Origin: Salvelinus alpinus
Lineage: Eukaryota > Chordata > Actinopteri > Salmoniformes > Salmonidae
Length of the DNA: 64,000 nucleotides
Assembly: GCF_045679555.1 (NCBI RefSeq)
Contig: NC_092087.1
Coordinates: 89,054,966 to 89,118,965, forward strand
Direction: 5' to 3'
Shown here in pieces: positions 49,440 through 64,000 of this stretch. The notes below the pieces were generated by a model that did not search any database, was not told the DNA's origin, and saw nothing but the letters and a program-made list of their open reading frames with translations. The translations under genes and the position numbers were made by a program. The stretch's first letter is position 1; each line of letters opens with the position of its first letter.

Positions 49440-49670
49440 GCACCAATGTGTGGGAGGAAACACTGTTTAACTGACGACTGACGTCAGCTTGCAGGCGCCA
49501 GGCCACAAGGAGTTACTAGAGCATGATGAGACAAGGACATCCCGGCCGGCTAAACCCTCCACTAACCCAGATGACCCTGGGCCAATTGTGCTCCGCCTCA
49601 TAGGTCTCCCGGTCACAGCCGGCTGTAACAGTCCGGGATCAAACCCGGGCCTGCAGTGCTGCCTTAGCAC
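49440..49670 (-). mobile_element. Truncated tRNA-derived SINE, copy 1
   Basis: Related to 23091-23585: CCAATGTGTGGGAGGAAACA, GAGACAAGGACATCCC and GGATCAAACCCGGGCC (B-box side). The head is lost. Duplicated at 62457. Confidence 0.7.
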
Positions 49671-49679
49671 TCATTGTTG

Positions 49680-50750
49680 AATTTGTGATTTCCAACTTGT
49701 TGTGTAATGTTTATGTCCAATGGCCAATGAGCACTGACACGTTTTATCCATCATTTCATATGACAAGGATTGATAAGGATTTGCCAGTAGATTGACAGTA
49801 GATAGACATTTCGAGCTCTACCTGTAGATTTTGCTGTGACGTAGTGTCCCCATGAGTGACAGAACACTGGGCCAATCACAGCACAACTAGAGAACATTAC
49901 CAACCCCTACGCTCCGTATTTTATGCTGGCTGCCCCACCACCACAGAAAGCACTAAGCTGAAACACCTGCATTTTGGAGCTGCCTCACTCAAGAAAGCAA
50001 AAACGAGACCATGTTTGTATGCGACTTTATTAACTCAAAGCTTTTTTTTTTTACTTTGTTTGCAAACTGATATGTGACACGTATTAATGTCAAAATAAGC
50101 AACATAAAAAGCTAACCATGGGGCTGAAAACAGATTGAGCTCTGTCCCAGCTGCCTTGAATGACGTGTCACCACTGCATGTATTTAGAAATTATAGACAA
50201 GTTGACTAACAAATAGCCTACCAAAATGTTGGAAATTAGAAGTTAAAACTGCAAATGTTTAACTGTATGTAATGGACTGATTACATTTATTTTTATATAA
50301 AAAATATATCATGACACGGAACAATATGGTATTACGTAATATAAAATGAGTAATAATACCTGACAGCAATACAAAGTAAATCATCATTAAACACATCAGG
50401 AGAAACTTGACCCAAGAGCTAAAAATATTAAAAAGCTGTTATCAGTATTATTAATGTTAGTTGCTGTTGAAAAAAGGACTATTGATGTTATAAAAAATCT
50501 GTATGTGGCAAAATCCCTTAGAAAAAGATCTGAAATAAAACTAAAGATAGTAAACACATTGGTACACAAGAAAATGTGTCTATTTACATCAAAAAAATGT
50601 GTAATGTGAAAAATATAACCCATCTCACTTATCATCAATATACAGAATTATCATTATAAGAAAAGAAAATATATATTCCAGCATTTACTGAAAAGCTCAT
50701 GGTCTGGAACAACTTCTAGATTTGGCAGCAATAGAATAGAGGTGTAACCT
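49680..50750. other. Duplicated AT-rich spacer 3' of gene D
   Basis: Matches 62700-63960 apart from an insert of about 190 bp in the latter near 62812-62990. No gene seen; the minus ORF at 50396-50638 is shared with 63598-63840 but has no start context or recognisable domain. Confidence 0.55.
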
Positions 50751-50754
50751 AGAA

Positions 50755-51040
50755 TTGTATTGGAGCCTTCAGTCCAGGTTGTGTGGGGATAATTTTCAGT
50801 CCAGGTTCAATGTTGGTGGTTCTCTTCAGTCCAGGATCTGTGGTGGTTCTCTTCAGTCCAGGATCTGTGATGGTTCTCTTCAGTCCAGGATCTGTGGTGC
50901 TTCTCTTCAGTCCAGGATCTGTGGTGCTTCTCTTCAGTCCAGGATCTGTGGTGCTTCTCTTCAGTCCAGGTTCGGTGTTGCTTCTCTTCAGTCCAGGTTC
51001 TGTGGTGCTTCTCTTCAGTCCAGGTAATGTGGTCCTTCAC
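50755..51040. repeat. 27-bp minisatellite, 3' end of gene D
   Basis: About ten units of TCTGTGGTGCTTCTCTTCAG TCCAGGA. On the minus strand one frame stays open as TWTEEKHHR units, but the predicted stop of D (51044-51042) lies just upstream. Confidence 0.93.
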
Positions 51041-51041
51041 T

Positions 51042-55476
<4,435 letters not shown>

Positions 55477-55554
55477 TGTTGCATCTCCCACCCTGCAGTC
55501 TCAGAAACATAAACAACAACTCACTCTATAGCTGGTGAATAACTACATACAAAC

Positions 55555-55830
55555 CATCAGGGGCAGCAGGTAGGGCTCTAGTCAAAGTAGTGCACTCTAT
55601 AGCTGGTGAATATCTACATACAAACCACCAGGGGCAGCAGGTAGGGCTCTAGTCAAAGTAGTGCACTCTATAGCTGGTGAATAACTACATACAAACCATC
55701 AGGGGCAGCAGGTAGGGCTCTAGTCAAAGTAGTGCACTCTATAGCTGGTGAATAACTACATACAAACCATCAGGGGCAGCAGGTAGGGCTCTAGTCAAAG
55801 TAGTGCACTCTATAGGGAATATGGTGTCAT
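55555..55830. repeat. 71-bp tandem repeat upstream of gene D
   Basis: Four units of GGGGCAGCAGGTAGGGCTCT, GTCAAAGTAGTGCACTCTAT and AGCTGGTGAATAACTAC. Confidence 0.93.
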
Positions 55831-55934
55831 TTGGGATGCAGATATAACAACACATCATCATCACAGCCTTGAGTTGATGGTGTGTAAATAACATTCATCA
55901 TAATGGTTTGGCAATATGGTGTGTCAGCTGTTTT

Positions 55935-56205
55935 GGCAGGTAGCCTAGTGGTTAAGAGAGTTAGGCCAGTAACTGAAACATTGCTGGTTCAAATAAATGT
56001 GCAGGCAAGGTGGAAAAATCTGCCAATTTGCCCTGGGGCAAGGAGCAAGCACCCCACAACAGCTGATCCTGGGTGGTGCTGACATGAACGTTGATTAAGG
56101 CAGCCCCCCACACCTCTCTGATTCAGAGGGGTTTGGTTGAATGCAGAAGACACATGTTGGTTTAATGCATTCAATTGTGCAACTGACTAAGTATATTATC
56201 AACAA
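55935..56205 (+). mobile_element. tRNA-derived SINE
   Basis: GGTAGCCTAGTGGTTAAGAG (A box), GCTGGTTCAAATAAA (worn B box), and the tail GAATGCAGAAGACACATG and CAATTGTGCAACTGACTA. Confidence 0.75.
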
Positions 56206-56724
56206 CAACTTATTGAACAGATGTGTAGAACTGTAAACACATATTTCTATATTGATTGTTCTGAAGCTGTTTTATTCTCAGAACCCCAAATATAGGAGGA
56301 TAAATGTTCAATCCTCTACGGTCCGTCAAGCTGTACAGCAGCCTAAAGACTGACCACCAGGTTCAATATAGCTTCTACCTGAAAGCTGTGAGTCTAAACA
56401 GCAAGTGACTCTCTATCCAGAACAGCATGTCAGAAAAGGGAGGTTACTGTATTATAATGGGTCCTACATTTCTATAATGGACACAATGTCCCCCATTTCT
56501 ACTTTTATTTAAATACAGAACCATGTTAACAATATGTTGACTATTCTATATTGAATGTTTATAATATCTCAGAATGTGTTGCCTTGTCCCTCTGAGTTCT
56601 ACATGGAACAGGTCAAAGTTCCATTTACATTTGGTCAGTTCCATGATGTCATTCATTCTATTCTACAAACCCATTCAATTTACACTCCTCATCAGCTGCA
56701 TCAAAGTGGTGCGGAAGGTTCCAG

Positions 56725-57240
56725 TGTTCTAGACTAGAGGTCTCCCTACTGGCATCTCAACATTACTGCAGTGTTCTAGACTAGAGTACTCCCTACTGGC
56801 ATCTCAACATTACTGCAGTGTTCTAGACTAGAGCTCTCCCTACTGGCATCTCAACATTACTGCAGTGTTCTAGACTAGAGCTCTCCCTACTGGCATCTCA
56901 ACATTACTGCAGTGTTCTAGACTAGAGCTCTCCCTACTGGCATCTCAACATTACTGCAGTGTTCTAGACTAGAGCTCTCCCTACTGGCATCTCAACATTA
57001 CTGCAGTGTTCTAGACTAGAGCTCTCCCTACTGGCATCTCAACATATCTGCAGTGTTCTAGACTAGAGCTCTCCCTACTGGTATCTCAACATTACTGCAG
57101 TGTTCTAGACTAGAGCTCTCCCTACTGGCATCTCAACATTACTGCAGTGTTCTAGACTAGAGCTCTCCCTACTGGTATCTCAACATTACTGCAGTGTTCA
57201 AGACTAGAGATCTCCCTACTGGCATCTCAACATTACTGCA
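56725..57240. repeat. 47-bp minisatellite, gene D flank
   Basis: About eleven units. Confidence 0.93.
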
Positions 57241-57464
57241 GCCTCCAGTCCTGATGTCCTCATTCATTTGTGCCGTAATATGAATAGAATGAATGGATAC
57301 TGTTCCATTAATTCCTGCCATTCCTCCTATATCTCTGCCCACCAGCCTCCTCTGTTGTACAGTACTAGTAGTAGCTTAATCTATCAGAGGCATCAATGAA
57401 CATCACCATAGCCTGCTGTATTGACTGTGTAGTGTGTTGTAGTCTGCTGTCCATAAATAATGTC

Positions 57465-57597
57465 ATTTAGCAGATGCCTTTATACAAAGTGACTTACAGT
57501 TAGTTATATGTGCATATATTTTACGTATGGGTGGTCCAGGGAACAAAACCCATCACGTTGCAGGTGCCATGCTCTACCAACTGAGCTACAGAGGACC
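57465..57597 (-). mobile_element. tRNA-derived SINE (copy in gene D flank)
   Basis: Duplicate of 15585-15727; retains TACCAACTGAGCTACAGAGG (A box, plus strand). Confidence 0.78.
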
Positions 57598-57714
57598 ATA
57601 TTCTATAAAGTCTAATGTGCATATATAGATTTCTGATATGATTCAGGAGGCCTGTCAGAGGACAGACAGGAAAGTAGAACAGGAAAGTGATTGTGTTTAT
57701 CTAAACCAACAAAC

Positions 57715-58580
57715 CCACCATCACTGTGTCTCATGTTAATACTACTCCTAAACACAACCCACCGTCACTGTCTCATGTTAATACTACTCCTAAACACAAC
57801 CCACCATCACTGTGTCTCATGTTAATACTACTCCTAAACACAAAACACCATCACTGTGTCTCATGTTAATACTACTCCTAAACACACCCCACCATCACTG
57901 TGTCTCATGTTAATACTACTCCTAAACACAACCCACCATCACTGTGTCTCATGTTAATACTACTCATAAACACAACCCACCATCACTGTGTCTCATGTTA
58001 ATACTACTCCTAAACACAAACCACCATCACTGTGTCTCATGTTAATACTACTCCTAAACACAACCCACCATCACTGTCTCATGTTAATACTACTCCTAAA
58101 CACAACCCACCATCACTGTGTCTCATGTTAATACTACTCCTAAACACAACCCACCGTCACTGTGTCTCATGTTAATACTACTCCTAAACACAACCCACCG
58201 TCACTGTGTCTCATGTTAATACTACTCCTAAACACAACCCACCATCACTGTGTCTCATGTTAATACTACTCCTAAACACAACCCACCATCACTGTGTCTC
58301 ATGTTAATACTACTCCTAAACACAACCCACCATCACTGTGTCTCATGTTAATACTACTCCTAAACACAACCACCATCACTGTGTCTCATGTTAATACTAC
58401 TCCTAAACACAACCCACCATCACTGTGTCTCATGTTAATACTACTCCTAAACACAACCCACCATCACTGTGTCTCATGTTAATACTACTCCTAAACACAA
58501 CCACCATCACTGTGTCTCATGTTAATACTACTCCTAAACACAACCCACCATCACTGTGTCTCATGTTAATACTACTCCTA
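57715..58580. repeat. 44-bp minisatellite, gene D flank
   Basis: About twenty units, the longest of the three arrays. Confidence 0.93.
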
Positions 58581-58839
58581 AACCTCTTATGGAGCATCCA
58601 CTCACTCCAATCACTCTTTCTCTCACTCTTACTTTCGGCCATTTTCAAAATATCTCCACCACTATCTGTTGCTCTCAGAGCTCTTAAAATAGCATGTACA
58701 AGTATTTATGTGAAATCGCATGTACAATGTACCTCCCATCTTTTGTAGCACACAATATAGCTCAGTATTTGTCAATGCTGCCAATAATGTTGGTCGTGAC
58801 TGTATATCTAACAATCAGATTAATATATAAAAATACATG

Positions 58840-58972
<133 letters not shown>

Positions 58973-59290
58973 ATACTTGACCCTGTTATACTTCGACAGT
59001 GAGCATGACCCTATTGAATGGAGATCTGGGTATTCCTGGTGAAACCACAGTCCAGGGTCAGTATTCACAAAGTGTATCAGAGTAGGAGAGCTGATCTGGG
59101 ATCAGTTTAGCATTTTAGATCATAATTATACGGACCGTCTGAGACACTTTATGAATACAGGCCCTGATGTAACAACCAAAACACAGATCAAAATTAACCA
59201 ACAAGTACAAAGATACAGGAAGTCATGTGATGTATGGCTAAAAACTTTAAAACAAAAACTATATTCCAAGATATCGTCAAGTGTACTTAC

Positions 59291-59430
59291 AGAGTGAAGG
59301 GGAGAGGTCTTGTACAGTGAGTCAACGTACTGTCACTGTGTGAAAACAAGAAGTAGTCTACTGTAAGTGTTAGTAGAAGCAGGCGTAGCCTAAGTGTGAG
59401 TTCTGTGGTTGACACATTTTAAAGTAGCCT
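59291..59430 (-). promoter_or_regulatory. Gene D distal promoter and 5'UTR exon
   Basis: Donor GTAAGTAC at exon base 59291, TTGACTCACTGTACAAGACC exon, RUNX-like TGTGGTT 59404-59410, TATA-like minus strand of CATTTTAAAG about 59415-59424. No ETS cluster. 3.8 kb from the D signal-peptide exon, and the only promoter block left for D. Confidence 0.5.
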
Positions 59431-60189
59431 AGTCAGGCCATTAACATGCAGCAACAGCATGTCACATAAGGGATGTTACTGTATCTAAATAGAAAATGGT
59501 CTAAAGTCATCATACTGTAGTTACATTTCTTTATTTGAGGAGTGGATCTGCATGTTTTACAAGAGACACAATGTGACCCATTCCCATCACTCTTCATCAG
59601 CTGCATCAAAGTGTTATTGAAGGTTCCAGAACAGATGAAAGGCGTTGTATGTTTGGTTCCAGTGTTCCATACTAGAGCGCTCCCTACTGGCAACTCAACA
59701 TTACTACAACCTCCAGTCTATAGGTCTCCACTTGTCTAGGAAATCTCAGACGTAGTGAAACAGCTACAACCTTGTTAACATTGTTAGAGGCAACCTGTCT
59801 GCCCTGGGAGACTAATATGTCCCAATCATATCCTTGTCCACTTGGTTCAATAACAAAATAACAAACCTGGCACTAAGGCCGAGGGAGGGAAAGGGGAAGG
59901 AAATCACTTTGATTGACACTTCACACACTCATACTGTATGTCCAGTGTTCTGTCTGTGCTGTGTGTCAGAAGACTACAAAAGGGGTGACACCCCCCAACA
60001 CCCCCATTCTATCCAAGCCTCCTGTTCTCTTTTAAAGTAGGGGAAATGTCTTCCTCTTTTTCAATCTTCATATTCATTATTCTGTTCTTCCTCTTCCTCC
60101 CTCTGTCATATCAGGAAGGTGCGTGGTTTTCAGGGTGGTCAGAGTTGCCATGGTTTCCTGTATCTTCCTCTCTGATCAGGCTTATGGTT

Positions 60190-60648
60190 GAAGAGAGAAA
60201 GAGAGAGATAGAGAGAGAGATACGGGAGCGAGAGGGGGGGAGAGAGAGAGGAGAGGGTGTTAGAGAGAGAGAGAGTGTGAGAGATAGAGAGCGAGAGATA
60301 GAAAGAGAGATACGGGAGCGAGAGAGAGAGAGGGGGGGGGTAGGGAGAGAAAGAGAGAGATAGAGAAGGGGGAGAGAGAGCGAGAGAAAGAGAAAGGGGA
60401 GAGAGAGAGAGAGAGAGAGAAAGAGAAGGGGGGAGAGAGAGAGAAAAAGAGAAAGAGAAGGGGGAAAGAGGGGGGAGAGAGAGAGAGGGGGGGTAGGGAG
60501 CGAGAGGGGGGAAGAGAGAGAGGAGAGAGGGGGTTAGAGAGAGAGAGAGAGTGAGAGATAGAGAGAAAGAGAAGAGGGGTCGAGAGAGGGGGGTGTGGAG
60601 AGAGAGGGGGGAAGAGAGAGAGAGGAGAGGGGGTTAGAGAGAGAGTGT

Positions 60649-60679
<31 letters not shown>

Positions 60680-60798
60680 GGGAGAGAGAGAGAGAGAGAG
60701 AGAGGGGAGAGAGAGAGAGAGAGAGAGGGGGAGAGAGAGAGAGAGAGAGAGAGAGAGGGGGAGTGAGAGAGAGAGAGGGGGAGTGAGAGAGAGAGAGG

Positions 60799-60862
<64 letters not shown>

Positions 60863-61222
60863 GAGAGAGAGAGAGCGAGAGAAAGAAAGAGAGATACGGG
60901 AGCGAGAGAGAGAGAGGGGGGGAGAGAGCGAGAGAGCGGGGGGGAGAGAGAGGGGGGAGAGCAAGAGATGGGGGAGAGAGAGAGAGGGGGGAGAGAGAGC
61001 GAGAGATGGGGGAGAGAGAGAGAGAGAGAGCGAGAGAAAGAAAGAGAGATAAGGGAGTGAGAGAGAGAGAGGGGGGGTAGGGAGAGAGGGGGGGGAAGAA
61101 AAAGAGAGAGAGAGGGGGGGAGAAAGAGAGCGAGAGAAAGAAAGAGAGATAAGGGAGCGAGAGAGAGAGAGAGGGGGGGGGGTAGGGAGAGAGAGGGGGG
61201 AAGAGAGAGAGAGAGAGAGACA
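60190..61222. repeat. Kilobase purine (GA)n-rich tract, copy 2
   Basis: Counterpart of 47825-48887 with different unit numbers. Confidence 0.95.
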
Positions 61223-61240
61223 TTGTTACAAAACTGTATA

Positions 61241-61917
61241 CAGTGATCCCTCGCCACTTCGCGGTTCACTTATCGCGGATTCGCTATTTCGCGGATTTTC
61301 ATAATGCATTTTTTTTTTTTTTTTGGTGCATTGTGCTCTGCATTCTGATTCGCTAAAAACTCACTCCCGCTTCTTGTATCAAAACATGCTACGAATTGTG
61401 CTATCATTTTGTCGTCTCGTGCAGTTATGTGTACGTACATAAAACAGCTTGGCAAATTTACATTAAGTTGGCCAGGAAGGAAGGAAGGACTAACGCTTGG
61501 TCGCTTAGCAACCATGGTGCGAATGGCCACTGAACTTAAGCGAGTAGCTGAGGAATGGGACCCTTTGATGAGCCGTTCATTACAGTTCTCCAACGTAATC
61601 GATGGTGGCATGTCGGTGTACAAGGATCTTTTTGCAAAGAAGAAAAAAGAGCGACAACAGCTGCCTATCACTATGTTCTTCTCCCGAACAAACACACCTG
61701 CACCGCGGGCTTCAGAAGAAGAGAACACTGCAGAGCGCAGTCAGGATGCAGCGGCCCAGTCTGAAGAGCAGTGAAACGGCCTACACGTGAGTCACTGTAT
61801 TTGTATACATGTAATAGTTGCTAATTGTAAAAAAAAAAAAAGTTTTCTATTTCGCGGATTTCACTTATCGCGGGTCATTTTCGGAACGTAACCCCCGCGA
61901 TAAACGAGGGATTACTG
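61241..61917 (+). mobile_element. pogo/Tigger-like element with residual ORF
   Basis: CAGTGATCCCTCGCCACTTC ... CGAGGGATTACTG, TA duplicated (61239-61240, 61918-61919). The pre-insertion sequence AACTGTATATTGACATAA is present at about 48900. 677 bp. Confidence 0.9.
61514..61774 (+). CDS. Residual transposase C-terminus (86 aa) in the pogo-like element
   Basis: ATG at 61514 to TGA at 61774. It has KRVAEEWDPLMSRSLQFSNV and VYKDLFAKKKKERQQ, then an acidic Ser/Glu-rich end. Length and location before the terminal repeat suit the tail of a Tigger-type transposase, but the DDE domain is absent, so it should be inactive. Confidence 0.4.
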   Translation: MVRMATELKRVAEEWDPLMSRSLQFSNVIDGGMSVYKDLFAKKKKERQQLPITMFFSRTNTPAPRASEEENTAERSQDAAAQSEEQ

Positions 61918-62456
61918 TATTGACATAATATGACATTTGAAATGTCTATACTCATTTGGAGCTGTTGTGAGTGTAATGATCACTGTACATTTTTTTTTTG
62001 TGTTGATTTGACTTTTGTTTATTATCTATTCCCCTTGCTTTGCCAATGTAATAATATATTTCCCATGCCAATAAAGCCCTTTGAATTGATTTGAAATTAA
62101 TTTAATTGAGAGAGAGAGAGAGAGAGAAACCTGAAAGTGAAAGTCCTCAAAGGTGCTGCCAATGCTAAAACTGTCTTTTGGGCACTAGAGTCCTCTGTCT
62201 ATCACTATGGAGGTATGATATATGAGTTGATTGGTAAAAACCTGCTTAAATATGTTTATAAATGATAGCTGATGTTTTGACAAATACAGATGTCCTTACT
62301 CTGTGGAGGCGTACTGGGAGGCTGAGGAGATGTTGAGGCCTATAGGGTTGGTCCTCTGAGGAGAGGGAGGGGTTCTCTGCATCCAGCGGTCTGGGTACCT
62401 GATCACCAGCCTGGTGCTCTCCAGCTCCACCCCCTGGACAGGAGGACAAACAGCAG

Positions 62457-62690
62457 GCACCAATGTGTGGGAGGAAACACTGTTTAACTGACGACCGACG
62501 TCAGCTTGCAGGCGCCAGGCCACAAGGAGTTACTAGAGCATGATGAGACAAGGACATCCCGGCCGGCTAAACCCTCCACTAACCCAGATGACCCTGGGCC
62601 AATTGTGCTCCGCCTCATAGGTCTCCCGGTCACAGCCGGCTGTAACAGTCCGGGATCAAACCCGGGCCTGCAGTGCTGCCTTACCATTAA
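62457..62690 (-). mobile_element. Truncated tRNA-derived SINE, copy 2
   Basis: Same as 49440-49670 with a few substitutions; carried by the segmental duplication. Confidence 0.7.
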
Positions 62691-63959
62691 TTGTTGAATT
62701 TGTGATTTCCAACTTGTTGTGTAATGTTTATGTCCAATGGCCAATGAGCACTGATACGTTTTATCTATCATTTCATATGACAAGGATTGAGAAGGATTTG
62801 CCAGTAGATTGTCGACCTGATGCATGATGATGACAGCTTGTCAGCTAAGATTTTGAAAGTTTGTCCAATCAGTCCAATCAAAGCTACGGTAGATTTAACG
62901 CGATTTGACATAATTTTGTCTAAGCCAATGACCTTGAGCCTATTTTAATGGGAATTTCTAATGTAATTCTATGGCAGCACCCAAGGGGCTTGACATTTCG
63001 AGCTCTACCCGTAGATTTTTGCTGTGACGTAGTGTCCCCATGAGTGACAGAACACTGGGCCAATCACAGCACAACTAGAGAACATTACCAACCCCTACGC
63101 TCCGTATTTTATGCTGGCTGCCCCACCACCACCACAGAAAGCACTAAGCTGAAACACCTGCATTTTGGAGCTGCCTCACTCAAGAAAGCAAAAACGAGAC
63201 CATGTTTGTATGCGACTTTATTAACTCAATGCTTTTTTTAAAACTTTGTTTCCAAACTGATATGTGACACGTATTAATGTCAAAAAAAGCAACATAAAAA
63301 GCAACATAAAAATCTAACCATGGGGCTGAAAACAGATTTAGCTCTGCCCCAGCTGCCTTGAATGACGTGTCACCACTGCATGTATTTAGAAATTATAGAC
63401 AAGTTGACTAACAAATAGCCTACCAAAATGTTGGAAATTAGAAGTAAAAACTGCAAATGTTTAAATGTATGTAATGGACTGATTACATTTATTTTTATAT
63501 AAAAAATATATCATGACACGGAACAATATGGTATTACGTAATATAAAATGAGTAATAATGTCTGACAGCAATACAAAGTAAATCATCATTGAACACATCA
63601 GGAGAAACTTGACCCAAGAGCTAAAAATATTAAAAAGCTGTTAACAGTATTATTAATGTTAGTTGCTGAGGAAAGTAGGACTATTGATGTTATAAAACAT
63701 CTGTATGTGGCAAAATCCCTTAGAAAAAGATCTGAAATAAAACTAAAGATAGTAAACACATTGGTACACAAGAAAATGTGTCTATTTACATCATAAAAAT
63801 GTGTAATTTGAAAAATATAACCCATCTCATTTATCATCAATATACATAAATATCATTATAAGAAAAGAAAATATATATTCCAGCATTTACTGAAAAGTTA
63901 AAGTTCATGGTCTGGACTAACTTCTAGATATGGCAGCAATAGAATAGAGGTGTAAGGCC

Positions 63960-64000
63960 TAGTTTTGTACTGGAACCTTCAGTCCAGGTTGTGTGGTGAT
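63960..64000. repeat. Start of another 27-bp minisatellite (next gene copy)
   Basis: GAACCTTCAGTCCAGGTTGT GTGGTGAT matches 50765-50790, which begins the 3' end of gene D. A further D-type gene likely lies to the right. Confidence 0.6.

Larger units (their letters stand above)
46450..50790. repeat. Segmental duplication, copy 1 (between D and C)
   Basis: Collinear with 58585-64000: CA tract, AGTCCAGGGTCAGTATTCAC block, purine tract, ATAAAGCCCTTTGAATTGAT, SINE fragment and the pre-minisatellite GAATAGAGGTGTAA. Copy 1 lacks the distal promoter (deletion at 47157/47158) and the pogo-like insertion. Confidence 0.9.

Overview
The window is vertebrate nuclear DNA and almost certainly comes from a salmonid fish. 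It has intron-bearing immunoglobulin-superfamily genes with GT-AG splice sites, long (CA)n tracts, tRNA-derived SINEs of salmonid type (one with a GTTAAC, HpaI-type, body), Tc1-like fragments, and many Ty3/gypsy-type solo LTRs with 5-bp target duplications. The genus is not resolved.

The core is a tandem cluster of CD22/Siglec-like type I receptors, all transcribed leftward (minus strand). Gene A (9808->47) has 16 coding exons and a predicted 1184 aa. Gene B (31049->26807) has 10 exons and 655 aa. Gene C (43472->37008) has 15 exons and 1095 codons, with one premature TAG in its first V-set exon. Gene D (55476->51042) has 10 exons and 482 aa. A decayed relative (23694->~21950) lacks all C2 and membrane exons. 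The last bases of the window start the 3' minisatellite of a further copy. I joined exons by hand from GT-AG signals and paralogue alignment, and the summed coding length of each of A-D is a multiple of three.

Each receptor has a signal-peptide exon beginning MALRT, one to four V-set exons with the extra Cys typical of Siglecs, short C2 exons with a paired extra Cys, further C2 exons, a transmembrane exon, and a tyrosine-motif tail. Two unrelated tails are used. A, B and C end in ITIM-type motifs (VHYASV, VQYAAV). D and the pseudogene use repeated DTYT.LN / SP(E/D)YDTLA exons. Presumably these are inhibitory leukocyte receptors in which similar ectodomains are coupled to different signalling tails.

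Upstream of the genes lies a repeated regulatory module: a 5'UTR exon with GTAAGTAC donor, a TATA-like box, a RUNX-like TGTGGTT and, in the proximal version, ETS-like sites. It is followed by 47-bp and 44-bp minisatellites and SINEs. Gene A retains a proximal and a distal copy, C only the proximal copy, D only the distal copy.

Layout: 1-9.8 kb gene A, holding a solo LTR and a complete young non-autonomous LTR element; 10-14.4 kb LTR fragments and a LINE; 14.4-20.5 kb duplicated promoters, minisatellites, two piggyBac-like elements in opposite orientation and a pogo-like MITE; 21.2-23.7 kb pseudogene with SINE; 24-26.8 kb repeats; 26.8-31 kb gene B; 31-37 kb simple repeats, minisatellites and unassigned DNA; 37-43.5 kb gene C; 43.5-50.7 kb flank of C; 50.7-55.5 kb gene D; 55.5-64 kb flank of D. 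Much of 44.7-50.8 kb and 56.5-64 kb are copies of one segmental duplication, so later insertions can be read directly from empty sites.
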